From: Romanomermis culicivorax
Taxonomy: Eukaryota > Nematoda > Enoplea > Mermithida > Mermithidae
Length of the DNA: 64,000 nt
Assembly: GCA_963922205.1 (NCBI GenBank)
Contig: CAWUHX010000032.1
Coordinates: 124,001 to 188,000 of the forward strand
Reading direction: 5' to 3'
The notes under the pieces were generated by a model. It did not search any database. It was not told the DNA's origin and was given only the letters and a program-made list of their open reading frames with translations. Positions 19,781 through 43,169 of the stretch are shown one piece after another; the stretch's first letter is position 1; each line of letters starts with the position of its first letter. The translations under genes were made by a program, and so were the position numbers.

Positions 19781-20400
19781 ACGCAAAACCTTATTTGGAA
19801 AATCAACATTTTTTTCTGCAAATATGGTAATTTTCAGCTATAAGTGATCACTTTCATGAAAAATATTCGATTTTTTTAATTTTTCATTTGCATGAGAATT
19901 TTACCAAATTTTTCGTTTATTATAAACATCATTCTTTAGATTAGATTATTTCCCAGTTTTTTTCAACTACACAACTATTGTGTACACCTCTAATAATTTT
20001 TTGAGTTGAATAATCCTACTGTCAACGATTTTGACGACAGTGATTTTTGACATGTATAGAAGGATAAAAGACGGTCTAAGACTATTTTCATAAAATGTTT
20101 TCAAATTAGCAGATTTAATAATTTCCGACGCAATGGAATGCGGTCAAAAAGCGAAAATTCTAAGCAAAGTATTTTGATGTGGCTTGCTGATAACGCTGAT
20201 ATCGATATATCAAAGTTTCATATATCAATGTGTTTTAGTATCAAGACATGGGCATCAAAAAAGGTTATACGAATTAAATCAAATTGCCTGAATATCAAAA
20301 ACCAGTTTTGGGTACTTTCAAATCAGACTAATTTTGGTTTATCACTCTATATTCATTCCAGGTTAGTGAACTTATAACATAAGAAAAACAGGTCATACAA
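19781..20400. other. No gene seen; AT-rich
   Basis: No supported coding, RNA or repeat feature. Short open frames here lack any recognisable motif. Confidence 0.4.
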
Positions 20401-20404
20401 TGAA

Positions 20405-21125
20405 ACAAGATTCTAATAAAGGGTCGTCTATACTTGTCTTTTCCGGCGGAACATAACCGAATGAAAGGAAAATTTTCGTTTCGTTCAATTGAAGGCTACC
20501 GTCGGTCGTTTTCCGCAAAATTGAAATTAAAGGCCTATTTATATTTCCTTTTCGACGGAACGCAATGTTGTTCGTTCGGTTGCCGTCGGTCGTTTTCCGC
20601 AATATTGCAGTTATCCTTCCCGACCGAAAGTGAATTTTCAGGCTGAACGGTGCAAGCTGTTGACGATCCGTTCTATATAAGGCAAGTATAAATGAGCCTC
20701 AAGGGTTTTTAAAGGCTCATTTATACTTGCCATTTCCGACGGAACGGAATGCAATCGACAAAACGTAACCCAATGAACGCAAATTTTGGTTCCGTTCGGT
20801 TGAATCTTAAGGGTCTTTTATGCTCGCCTTTTCAGATGGAAACGGAACGGAATTCAATCGATGGAACGTTATCGAATAAAGGAGAACTTTTCGTTCGGTT
20901 CAATTGGGTTGGAGGTTACCATCGATCATTTTCCACAAAATTGTTATTCTTTCCAACCGAAAGAAGATTTTCAGACTGAACGTTTCAAGCCGTACTCCGT
21001 CCGAAAAGGCAAGTATAAACGACCCTTTACCGTCGGTCGTTTTCCGCAAAATTGTACGGTTATTCTTTGCGACAGAAGTGGATTTTAAAGCCGTTGATGA
21101 TCCGTTTCGTCGGAAAAAGTAAGAA
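20405..21125. repeat. Cluster of 'AAGTATAAATGACCC' MITE copies
   Basis: Several partial copies, in both orientations, carry TATACTTGCC or GGCAAGTATAAA next to a GGCGGAACGGAA-type block and a CGTCGGTCGTTTTCCGCA block. The family also occurs at 30737-30905 and 45154-45397, where its inverted ends are clear. The open frames in this cluster repeat the same peptides and are not genes. Confidence 0.7.
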
Positions 21126-21289
21126 ACTCAAAATTGCTTTTCGAGTCATGGGCAACACGTTTGCACTCAATACAGCGGCTTCAATTTTACTCATACATCT
21201 TTATTCATGACGACTTTGGACATGTGCTTCGCTCAAGAGGCAACGAGACCGTCAATTTTTTACAAATAAGCTTTGGCGTCCAGCCAAAG

Positions 21290-22318
21290 AAAGATTGGGT
21301 AGCAGATCCGCTACCTACTGCACATCCGCTACCTAGTGCACATGCGCTATTATAGTCACATCCGCTACCAGACAGCAAAAAATGTGAAAAAGGCTTTGCT
21401 ATTATTTTCAAAAAGAAAATGGAATACGGTAGGCGTTCTGCATTTTGTTTGCCACTTTTATGGAACCGCAAGAATGGTTAAAAAAACGTGAGTCTACCAA
21501 AAGATAAGTCATGCGTAAAGATAGGTAATAAAATCATCAAAATGACCACGCAACCTGAGTGAAAAATTTTTATTTACACACAAGGTGACCACACAATCAC
21601 CTCAAGTGCTACAACAGTCAATCTAGACGGACATTTGTCATTCTTTACCCGTAGCGATTATGGCTCAGCGAGTATCGTTTACGTTTTGTTTTTTAATTTT
21701 TTCAAAAACTTTTTTCAATTATTGTATTTTGACATTTCAAGTTCAAAATTAAAAAAAAACTACCTACTTATTAAATATACCCCCCGAGTAGTTCAAGGAC
21801 TGATTATTTTCAGCAAACGTTGATCTGACTCAAAAACATTTTTTAAGAAGTTCTATCTTAACTTTTTTTATAGAATAATGGTATTAATATTTGATTCTAT
21901 TAGTAACGTCACAGTTTCTACTAGTCTTTTTCTAACGGGATGAAGTCTATAGAACAGTCTACATTTAGACAGCCAAAAAAAATCTTTTATGAACACAGAT
22001 TTCAGCCCAGTCTAAATGTGGACCAGTTTATAGGTTTTAGCTTGTTTTCCAATTTTTAAAGAAGAGAATTATCATTTTCACGATACAAGCGTCATCTAAT
22101 TGGTAAAAAAATTAAATGAGCCTGATAATTGTAAATGTATTCAGTATATTCTCCCATAATGAAATCCTGCCTACGTTATTCAATGCAAAAAGTAATTGTG
22201 TGTTATTTATACACCTCAGCAGAAAGTAGCGGATGTGCACTACGTAGCGGATCTGACTATGGTAGCGGATGTGCCCTAGGTAGCGGTTGTGCACTAGGTA
22301 GCGGATCTGGCACCGACC
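21290..22318. repeat. Inverted pair of short tandem arrays (GTAGCGGAT unit)
   Basis: At 21297-21372 a unit of about 19-20 bp (ATCCGCTACCTAGTGCACAT) is repeated about four times. At 22224-22306 the complementary unit (GTAGCGGATGTGCACTA) is repeated about five times. The arrays face each other about 0.85 kb apart, as in fold-back transposons. The interval between them has no gene. Confidence 0.65.
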
Positions 22319-22399
22319 ACAAAGAAACACCGGCGCACACGGACGACTGTTGCCTCGTTTCTTGCAACAATTTAGCGAATAGAGAAAAAAGATTTTAAC

Positions 22400-23600
22400 A
22401 GACTATTTCTCGAGGAAAATTAATAAACAACACAGTAACGCAAGTATTTCTGTCGGGAATTCACCAACACATATTTTCGAGTTTTTAATTTGCAAGGCCC
22501 TCGAGTTGAAACGTTTTCAGTCATTCGCAACAGTTATACTAAAATTTGGCCAAAAATTGTTGGCACCTTGCTTCACCAAATAAAAGTGGCGTGTCCCCAA
22601 TACAGCGAAACTCAAAGTAGCGATTCTCGTTACAGCGAAATCTCAATACGGCGACTCAGTACGACGAATACTAAAAATTTCTATGCATTAGCGTAAACGC
22701 GCACATCCTTTTTATGATGAATATGCAAATTAGGTAAATTAAAATCCTTTTTGCTAATTGAGATAGCATATTTTTAGTTGCAGAGCCATCTAAATTTCAC
22801 ACGCTTTTGTGCTGCAGCTGCGGTAGGTATGCACAAACGGATCATTCCGAAATCACAAAAAAATTTCTGTGAGCAAAACATTTTTCGAAACGTTTGGAAA
22901 AAACAAAAGCAAAAATTATCACAAGGATTCTCCATTAAAATTGTTTCGTAGGCAAATGATGAAATAAATAAAATAAACAAATAAGATGATATGAATAGAA
23001 TAATTGAGCAGTAAAGAAAGGCAAAACAAAAAACAAATGATAAAGACATGAAAAGTAAAATAATGTAGTAAAATAGAACAAAAGTACACAACCTAAAAAA
23101 ATTATTCAGAAAGTAGCACGATAAAAGAAACATGCATGTAGATGTATTAATAATAAATAAACTAGAATAAAAAGCTGTGATGTCGTGAAAACACATGCTA
23201 TAAAGCCATGTCAGAAATCTGGCGATTGGTGCCAAAATGTGACAACCGACATCCACCAGATCGAAAAGGACCAGATGGGTCATGTGCCAAAACGTCTACC
23301 CCACCCCTATCTCAATTTTCCGATTCTAAAGATACCGTTTTGTAAATTCGTTACCTTGAGAAACTGATCTGATACTTTTGAGACTTGGCTGAATTGAGAT
23401 TCGCTGTTGTGTGTTTCGCTAAATGTGGTGAAACCATACAAGCTACCCTAACGCAACAAAACTCTTGGAACAAAATTGTATAGAAACATGATGCAACATT
23501 TGTTACACGACATTTGGAAACTCACATTCATCGCACGCACGGAAGTCGAAAAGAAAACGTAAATTTTTAGAAGTAGCACATATTTTTAACACTAACATTC
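22400..23600. other. No gene seen; purine-rich AT tract
   Basis: About 22900-23170 is an A/G-rich, simple-sequence-like stretch whose minus-strand frame is only low-complexity hydrophobic. The remainder shows no supported feature. Confidence 0.4.
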
Positions 23601-23606
23601 ACAAAT

Positions 23607-34297
<10,691 letters not shown>

Positions 34298-35154
34298 AAT
34301 TGACTGATATTTGACCAAATTACAATATTAAACCCGCACTGCCTGACAGAATCACGCGAAATGAGCAACGGTCGCGTACAGAAAATTGCGATTCAATTCA
34401 TTCAAAATTAGTCGATAAACCTGAAAAATGTGTTGTGAACTTCTCGATAGATCAACCTGTTAATCATGCAATAGCAGTTTACTGTGACATGAACAATATG
34501 CATAATGCAACAAATGTACTATTATGTTCTAATGCTACGCAACCGAACATAAAACACTTATTTTGTAAATTCTAAGTCAAACGTGAATGTTTCCACTTTC
34601 CGTTGCAATACTTGATTATGAACCAAGTCAAAAGTTTTTGATGGTGTCACGTGCCGACGAATTTCGCCCAATGTCATGTGATTCACATCATGTTTTTCCG
34701 TTATGTTTTTCGCCACGTTTTTGTTTACAGTAACTTCCGTTAATTTTGCTTTCGTTTTTATATTTTACATGCAATTTCTGTGTGTACTTTTTGTGTTTCA
34801 TTTCTGTCCCATTTTCACACTTTATTTCCATTTCGATTTATTATTTTTCCGTTGTGCACATAGACTACGATATGTAACCCACTAGTCAGAATTTCCATTG
34901 AAGATAAGCTCTCCGAGCTCATGGCTGTAATTGGGGCACAATGTGCACCTCTTATCAGCAAAAACCAGTGACGTTTCGCAACGTGAAATGCCTAGTTGGA
35001 AATTCTCTCTAGATGACATTCATATGTTTAGCATGGAGAGTGAAACTCGCCCCAATGCTTAACGTAGTGAACTGGAAAATGTCTATGTGAGCATAGGCAT
35101 CTTCTGCAGCCATTTCTGCTGCAGAAGTTAGCTTGGGTGTGTCTTAGCTCCGCC
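34298..35154. other. Region upstream of Ran; no other gene
   Basis: The Ran promoter and 5' UTR should lie at the left of this stretch, but I see no clear TATA box or initiator. 34690-34860 is another pyrimidine-rich block. No coding region is supported. Confidence 0.4.
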
Positions 35155-36047
35155 TGTAATGTACCTGCTAATGCAGTACTGTAAATATATAGCATACTGT
35201 ATGTGATGGTCATTTATTAAATATTAATTCATTTTCGTAATTTATCGTCTCAAGGGTGTCTAGGATTCACACCCAAACATTCCTGTAAAATTAAGTGAAG
35301 TACTTTATTTTGATCCTTCCACACCCCGGTAGCCACTATTGACCCAATTAAGGCGCCCCAATTAATTTGCACAAACGGCAGCTCCCTAGAACCTACACTA
35401 AACTACACATTCTACGACTACCGTAATTCCTCATAAAAATCGTAAATGACACCTGCACACAGTAAAAAGTAAAAGCCCCACCAGACAGTAGTCTCGAGTG
35501 GAATGGTAGCAATGGTCCCACAAAACATGTGTACACAGAGGAAATAGATACAGAAGCATGCACAGAAGCACAGAGGTGTGCCTAAGCCCACCATAGGAAG
35601 CAAGCACAGAGAAGACAGGAAGAGCATACAGTACTAGGGAAGCATTGGAGGGCGTGACTAAATTAGCGAGAATAGTAAAGCAGGAAGCGGCGATTGGCGG
35701 AAGAGGATGGACAGAAGCAAGACCTCCGGCGACGCCCAGGGAGTGGCCAAAAACGCTGTATTTAAAGAGAAGCAAAGCCTGATTTAGTTAGTTCATGTTT
35801 GTCTCGATTTTAGTTTTTGAATTCGTTTTTATTTGCAAGCGCTGCATCTTTTTTTATATGAAAGCAGTTAAACCGAGTCCATTTTTAATTATTTGCAAGC
35901 CAAACATGTGTTGTCCCCCATTATTCATTGTCGACGGCCAAGCAGCCATTGACTATCATTCTGTATCATCCTCGCCCCGTAACCAGCCCCGTTTTATCAC
36001 TGTCCATTCAGGATAAAGTAAAGTGCTTCTCAAAACTGGTCGTAACA
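35155..36047 (+). repeat. 5' LTR of element 2
   Basis: It is about 893 bp, aligned along its length with 43140-44037, with scattered substitutions and a 4-bp indel near 35382. The minus-strand open frames inside both LTR copies are shadows, not genes. Confidence 0.92.
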
Positions 36048-36051
36048 TATT

Positions 36052-36069
36052 TGGGTGACCGTATCATAC
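36052..36069 (+). promoter_or_regulatory. Putative primer-binding site of element 2
   Basis: TGGGTGACCGTATC lies four bases after the 5' LTR. A TGG start fits a tRNA CCA end. The tRNA is not identified. Confidence 0.6.
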
Positions 36070-36291
36070 CGTTAACCACTGGAACTCCCTGCCCCAATTA
36101 GGTGTATCCTTTATCCGGGCATCCCAAAGCATTAGATAATACAGTAGTAATCATTTCCTACAGTAAGACAGATATTCGTAGAAAGCAAACTGGAAACCCC
36201 CTCCAATAAAACATTAAGTGATACATTTTTATGAATACAGCATGAAGCAAAAATTGAAGCATTTAAGCAGAAATCCTAGCGTAAACCAAGA

Positions 36292-37610
36292 ATGGCCCAC
36301 CAAACGCAAGATCATTTAGGAGGAATCGTTAGAGAACAGATAAATGATTTATTTTCTGAACATTTTCGTACTCTGCACACCCAATTGAACCAAAATACAG
36401 TAAACCCTACCCTAATTGAGGATCTAAGAACAGCAAACATTCGTAATAACATGGCAAATAATTTTTACGCGAACCCTACAGTATTCACGGGCGGCGTGAC
36501 CCAACACTTTGGTGAATGGAATAAAGTTTAGAACAATTCATGGCACTCCAAGGCATGAAAGATACATATGTACAGTTAAAGTTGGTATGTTTAGAGATTC
36601 ATTTAGGAAGAGGTGCCTTAGCAAAATTCAAAAGTTTAGCCAATTCCGAAAACCGTCCCAACACATACGAGCAATATAAAATCGCATTACAGGCCTTTTT
36701 CCCAAACAATCGAGATAATGAGTTACATTAACAATTTTTACGCAAGAGAAAACAAAAATGATCAGAAACAGTAACTGAATTCTTGTTTGATCTAGAACAC
36801 CTCGCAACCCTCGCCTACCCCAACTTTAACACAGATGCATGAGAAATGATCATAAGACCCCTTTTTGTAGAAGGCATGCAAAACGAAATCAGGGAAGCAA
36901 TTAAGTATAGAGGATTCATGACCCTAAGAGAAATGTCAGATGAAGCAGCTTACATTGAACAGCAAATCCTTAGAAATGAGCTAAAGTCTAACACTCTTCC
37001 ATTTATACCTCCAAAACCCGAACCCATCTTTTCCCTAACCAAAAATACAGACCATCAGGACCTTTTGCATCAATTAGAACAACAAGTAAAAGATTTACAG
37101 TTACAGATCAAACAAAAATCCCAACCCCCACAACAGAGTAACTACAACAGTTTCAGTAACAAAACTTTCAGCAGGAATAATGCTTACAGGAACAATACTA
37201 CCCCTAGGCAACCCACATGCTTTCAGTGTGGACAACTCGGACACATAGCTCGCATTTGTAATTCAGTAGGGACCCGAAAATCATGTGAAATTTGTTTTTG
37301 TAATAATCACAATACGCATGATTGTAAAAGCCGATGCATTCACTGCTCCCAAACAGGACATAGATCCGATAACTGCCTTTCAAAACCCTACTCAAATTTT
37401 CAATGTTTTCTATGCAAGCAGAGAGGTCATACAAGTAGGTACTGTCCAAATCAACAAAGTCGTAATATCCAAAATTGCATTGAGTACAGGCAACCCCAAC
37501 CCCTAATGGACATTGATGACCCTGCATTCTACTCAACATTACCCACCATAACTAACGGCCCTCAGACTACTTTAGGAACTATAATGCCAACCACCCATGC
37601 CCCAAGCTGA
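36292..37610 (+). pseudogene. Gag of element 2
   Basis: It starts at ATG 36292. A frame change near 36530 is followed by a retrotransposon Gag core (about 36480-36960) with in-frame stops TAA 36729, TGA 36759 and TGA 36840. From 36846 the frame is open to 37608. It contains a coiled coil (about 37065-37125) and four CCHC zinc knuckles of the form CX2CX4HX4C (from about 37219 to 37445). Gag assembles the particle and the knuckles bind RNA. The TAA and TGA stops are compatible with C-to-T decay of CAA and CGA codons. Confidence 0.85.
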
Positions 37611-37652
37611 AAAGGTTGTAAAATTGCCACCCACTATCCCCGCTGACTACAA

Positions 37653-39740
37653 AATCCTGCGAAAACAGACTGCCAATTTGCCCACCACCCCACAGACACC
37701 CTCCAAAACCAGCCGCAACCTCCTATCCCTCTTGCATGGCCTCACCACCGAACCCTACAGATTCGGCCCCGCCAGACACTATTGCGGACCCCCACAAGTA
37801 AGCAAATCCAAACCCCATCCCATGACTCAACTTCTAAAACTTTGCAGACTGTTCAGATTGTAAACCGGCCACCCCCTCAACACAACAATGCAAAACACCA
37901 ACAACAGCCACGCCAAACAGGCCAGAGCAAAAAAACACAATGCCCCGTCGCCTCCAATAAAGCATTGTATTGGCCGTTGTATTGTATTTTTATATGCATA
38001 ATAATCCCCACATCGTGTAGTGCCCAATTTCAGATCTGTGGAACTTCATTGAGCCGTCACTCAGTCAGCATACCAAAACTTGTATCATGTATGCCCCCTT
38101 CCACAGTAGACAAACCAATACAGACATTCCGAAAAATCTGTATTCCCTCCACTAAGCCTCACATAACAGATGCATATAAATGCAGTGTTCGCAAACGGAA
38201 AATTTGTACTAATACTGGATTTTTTGGCTCAAAAGGTATTGTTTTCGACCAAACCGAAATGCAAAATCTAACCCCGCACGTTTGTAAGGCAATGGTTATA
38301 GACAAAGAACACAACCGTCAAAAATTATACGAAACTCAACCAGGATTTTGGTCAACAAACAACTCCCTAAGCGTAGAATACACATGGTGTTGCACAGACC
38401 ACTGTATGTTGGTCACTAACGTCATCATAGAAATAGGACAAATAGCATCTTGGAATGGAAAATCAATGACAGGTACATTAGGTGACCTGGGGTCATGCAA
38501 ACCGACATCAGGCCATTGTGTAACGGCCAATGGGTCCATTATCTGGAATGAAACAGCATTCAAAAACCTATGCCCTTTTGAATACAAAACTACACATCCC
38601 ATAAAACTGACGCACACCCACATGATAATAGAAGAGCTACAAGGTGCATTCTCCGTCAAAAATACACTCTTTTCGAACCCCAACTGCCCAGAAATCCAAG
38701 ACAGTGTCCTAACTAAACAAGGCATTGTTGTACAGTTAGATAAAAGCACCCCACATCGTAACACCTTTTTAACCCCAAAAATCAACAAAACTCATACTAC
38801 ACTCTACGATTTTGATGATTTTGAACCCATTAACGCAAAACTAAACTATCTAGCAGACAAAAAATTTGAAATCCAAAATTTCAAAAACCTTTGGATGAAT
38901 TATGTAGACAGGCACAGCGCCACCTTGATCTAGTATGGCAAATTTTGCGCCTTGATATGCAACTCTTGGAGCATGTGCATTCCTACAATGAACCGACATA
39001 ATAGCAGAATTCACAGGAGATGCCCTCACAGTCTGGCCCTGTAAGCAGGTAAACACATCTAAAGTCTTTTACAACCATAAAATCAACGAAACATGCTACA
39101 AACTTTCACCTATTCTGGTGGGAACCAAACTCATGTTTTCGAACCCAGGAGTAATTGATTTGACCAATTTCTCACAAACTGTCGACTGCCATCACATGCA
39201 TGTAGCCCTTTACAAACAGAATAATACATGAGTCAGCAAAACAGGATCCCCACATGTCACTGATCTACCTTTAGAAATCCTCTGGAACCAAAATTTATCC
39301 CTCTTTCATTTTAACACACATGAAATTTTTCATGATCAACTCGCAACCATTTCAACCAACTTACTTTTTTTTGGAAACAATACATTTACAAAACTCACAC
39401 ACTCGAAAAGGTTGTTAAAAAACTCATCAATTACACCGCCTAAATGTCTCTTAATTCTGATACAGTTTACAACATGATCTCAGGCAGTGGCCAAGCAATC
39501 GGGGATACCCTCTCTGGTGCCAGCCAAGGCATAGAACATGTAATCACCGGCACTACCCAAAGCCTCACAGATGGATAAATAATTTACTCAAAGGACCCCT
39601 GCAAATCATTATCAACCTTGCCATTATTACTGTAGTCATTGCAGGCGTCTTTTACTCTTTTCTCATTCTTCGAAAATATTTCCCTTTCCCAAAGCATCAT
39701 GTTACTAATGAACATGCGTACGAAATACCATCACACAACA
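37653..39740 (+). pseudogene. Envelope-like glycoprotein of element 2, located between gag and pol
   Basis: The longest open part is 37653-38933, in the same frame as gag. It has a hydrophobic N-terminal segment near 37965-38030 that could be a signal peptide, many Cys residues and several N-glycosylation sequons. After 38890 the coding continues through frame changes and stops, with a second Cys/sequon-rich part (about 39004-39450), a stem-like region, a strong membrane segment (about 39600-39670) and a short basic tail. This is the architecture of a viral class I membrane glycoprotein. The Cys and Trp pattern loosely recalls chuvirus/rhabdovirus-type glycoproteins captured by other retroelements, but I hold that assignment weakly. 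Confidence 0.65.
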
Positions 39741-39779
39741 GACGTTTATATGAGACCATTCCCCCATCATTCGGCCATG

Positions 39780-42034
39780 CGCTCTTAGAATTAGCTAATT
39801 GTCCTGGGGCCCAAACCCAGCAGAAATACATCCTTGTCGATATTGATACCCCCAGAACTCCTGCAATCGAACTTATAAATCAAATCCACCAATCTGGATC
39901 CACTAAGTCACCCCACAACATACCTGAGAAACATACTCCTCACATCCCGATCACACTAAATGGTAAACTAATTACAAAAGGCATGATTGACACTGGTGCC
40001 ATATACTCACTCATTGATTCGCGAATCCCTCAAATCCTACAGCTAGACATGAAACCCCCGCTAGTCCAAGCCAAAGCAGTAAATAACCTTCCGATTCACT
40101 TTGTAGGAACCACTTTTCTTACAGTAACAGCCCAAACTATCCAGGAAACAATAATGGTCCATGTCCAAAAAGACTGCAAAGCAGACGTCCTTCTAGGCAA
40201 AAACTTTCTCAGTCGATTTTCGGAATACACTATCAACAATCAGAAGTCCCAGGTCAAATTTGGCAATGTCATACTACCCTGTGATGGCCTGGAATATAGC
40301 CCCCTTTCGACCCGTGGTAGAACCTACTTAGATGAGAAGCTAGAATTACCACCCTGTACAGTCACTGAATTTACTGTCCCCCTGCCCAAATCATACTTAC
40401 AAGTTAAACAGCTTGAATTTACTCCAAAACCCAAACAGAATACCAAAGTTCATTTCGGAGCTTGTGTTTCTGAAAACCAAAACAGTCGCATATGCATATC
40501 GGTCTTGAACACACAAGAAACAGTCCAAACTCTTTACCCTGGAAGATGCATCGGTACAGTCTCATGTTACATCCCAAAACAAGACTCTCCCGCTAAACTA
40601 ACCCCCTCGACGCAAAACCAGCCAAACCATTTTGATACATTCACATGGCTAAAAGAAAATGTAAACTTAACCTCCAGTGACCTTACAGAAGCAGAAAAAA
40701 CCCAACTCCTACGCGCCCTATCCAAATATCCTACCCTATATGCTAAATCCAAAATGGACGTAGGTAGAACCACCCTTGTTTCACATACAATTGACACCAA
40801 TGGCTCCCAACCCATATGTAGACACCTTTTTCGGACTTCCCCAAAGGAAAAGCAAATCATACAAGCAGAAGTTGGGCAACTTGCAGCAGCAGGTGTCATA
40901 AGCCAGAGCAACTCTCCAAGGTGCACCAATACAGTTTTAGTCCCCAAAAAAGATGGCAGCCATCGTTTATGCATTGACTTTAGAGGCCTCAATAAGGTAA
41001 CCAAAAAAGATACCTATCCCTTGCCCCGCATAGACAAAATTCTAGATACCCTGCGTGGAATGAAATATTTTACATCTCTTGATCAATCGGACGCCTATTA
41101 TTCTATTCCAATTGCAGGAGCAGACAGAGAAAAAACAGCCTTTAATTGCTCAGCCTGACAATACCAGTTTAACTACCTCCCCTTTGGCCTCACCAATGCC
41201 CCAGCCACATTCCAAAGGCCCATGGATGTTATCCTTTCGGGATTGCAATGGAACACGTGCCTTGTCTATCTCGATGATGTTTTAGTCTTTGCAGAATCCC
41301 ATGCCCAAATGCTGGAATGATTAGACAATATTCTCACTCATTTCTCTAAGGCACGCCTCAAACTCAACATACAAAAATGCAAATTTTGCCTGCCCCAAGT
41401 CCAATACTTAGGCCACGTCATTTCTCAGCAAGGCATTTCACCAGACCCCAATAAGGTACAGTCCATTTATAACATCTCCACCCCCAAAAGCTCCAAAGAA
41501 GTTAAATCATTCCTTGGCTTACCCTCTTATTATCACAGATTCATCCCGAACTGCTCCCAAATTTCTAGCCCCCTCACAGCGTTACTCAAAAAGAATTCAG
41601 AATTTTCATGGGGGCCTGAACAGCAAAACGCCTTCACTAAACTCAAAGAGTTGCTTATTCATGCCCCAATACTGCAGCATCCCGATTTCACAAAACCATT
41701 CATTTTGCAAACTAATGCCTCAAAACTCGGGATCAGCGCCATTCTCAGCCAACTGGACAGTAAAGGTCAGGATTGCCCCATCGCTTTTGGGAGCCGCACA
41801 TTGAAACCCGCAGAACGCAACTACCCAATAACTGAGTTGGAAACCCTTGCCATAGTTGAGTTTATCAAGTATTTCCGCCCCTATCTCTTCCAGCAACATG
41901 TTATTGTCCACACTGACCATACTGCCATCCAGGCAGTTTTGCAGAAAGAAAACCCCTCCCCTCGCATTGCCCGTTGGGGATTAGCCCTCTCTGGTATTCA
42001 GCAAAATACAGGATCTCATCACCTACCATCATGA
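39780..42034 (+). pseudogene. Protease, reverse transcriptase and RNase H of element 2
   Basis: The frame is open from the envelope membrane segment through a retropepsin (MIDTGA at 39983) into reverse transcriptase. It shows DFRGLNKV near 40978 and YLDD near 41268. In-frame TGA stops lie at 41156, 41318 and 42032. RNase H (about 41690-41990) reads TNAS where the catalytic Asp of TDAS is expected. The RNase H end and the start of integrase are missing, consistent with a small deletion near 42000-42040. The protease and RT residues themselves are intact. Confidence 0.85.
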
Positions 42035-43169
42035 CAGCAAATTTACAGGTCATTTTGCATTCTGGAAAACCCTACACTTGCTCCATCAAAAATATTTTTG
42101 GCCCCAAATGAGCCATGATATCAAACGTTATTGCAAAACCTGCCATCCATGCCAGACACAAAAAGCCTTCCCCCACAAAATACATGCGAATCTTGTCCCA
42201 ATTCAGCCGACAGCCCCATTTGATAGAGTCGGTGTTGATTGCATGGGGCAGTTACCCCTCACTGAAGACGGCAACCGATTCATTATCATCTTCATCGATT
42301 ATTTCACCAAGTATGTGGAGGCATTCCCGACCCCTGATATCACCGCAGCCACTATCGCCAAATTATTCGTAACCAAAATTGTTTGCAGTCATGGCTCCCC
42401 AAAAATCATCCATTGTGATCGTGACTCTGATTTTGTATCTGATCTCTTTTCACGGATCACTAGTTTATGCAATACTCAAAAAATTCATACCACCCCATAC
42501 CATCCCATTGCCAATGGGGAAGTTGAGTGTTGTAACCAGACCCTAGCCATCCGTATCCGCATGTACATCAATTCAAATCACACTGATTGGGATACTTATC
42601 TACCCTATGCCGTTTTTTTGATTAACATTCATAAGAATGAAAGCACTCCGTATCCCCCATTTGAATTGCTCCATGGTAGACAGGCTAATCTCCCATCAGA
42701 CGCAGCCTTAAATTTTTTCCCAACATCCTACATGGTTGATTTAGACGATTATACCCTTCGTGTAAAATCTCACTTTACAGAGGCACTCTCAACCGTGCAG
42801 AAAAATATGCAAAAAGCCCAAGATCACTATACGCTTCAGTATAACAAGCATACTCAGAACATCCATTACATGGCAGGTGATCATATTCTCTACAAAAATC
42901 ATTCGTGTAAACAAGGGCTGACTCCCAATGTCCTCCCTCGCCAAAACGGGCCCTATACAGTTACAAATTTCATGTACCCCAATGTTACACTCGAACACCC
43001 CCACAAGAATATCACATTCACGGTACATGTAAATGAGACAACCCTTTCTACCCTCGAGAAGCACCTATCGAAACTGCCCCCACCCCTCCTCACCCTCGAA
43101 ACCCTTGAACGAGGACATTCAACTCCGGAAGGAGGGAAATGTAACGTACCTGCTAACGCAGTACTGTAA
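42035..43169 (+). pseudogene. Integrase of element 2
   Basis: A zinc-binding HHCC domain (HF...H...C..C, about 42036-42160) is followed by the catalytic core with GVDCMG, HCDRDSDF and ANGEVE giving D,D,E. A GPY module (NGPYTV near 42945) follows. The frame from 42078 to 43169 is open but differs from the RT frame. The stop lies within the 3' LTR start, the usual gypsy arrangement. Confidence 0.85.
43126..43139 (+). promoter_or_regulatory. Polypurine tract of element 2
   Basis: GGAAGGAGGGAAA immediately precedes the TGTAA start of the 3' LTR, the expected site for plus-strand priming. Confidence 0.8.

Noticed and set aside
22774-23283. 169-codon minus-strand hydrophobic frame
   Set aside because: It is low-complexity A/G-rich DNA that reads as Phe/Leu/Ser. 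There is no signal of selection or family membership.
35418-35775. Minus-strand frames repeated at 43407-43764
   Set aside because: Both lie inside the LTRs of element 2 and are shadows of the LTR sequence.
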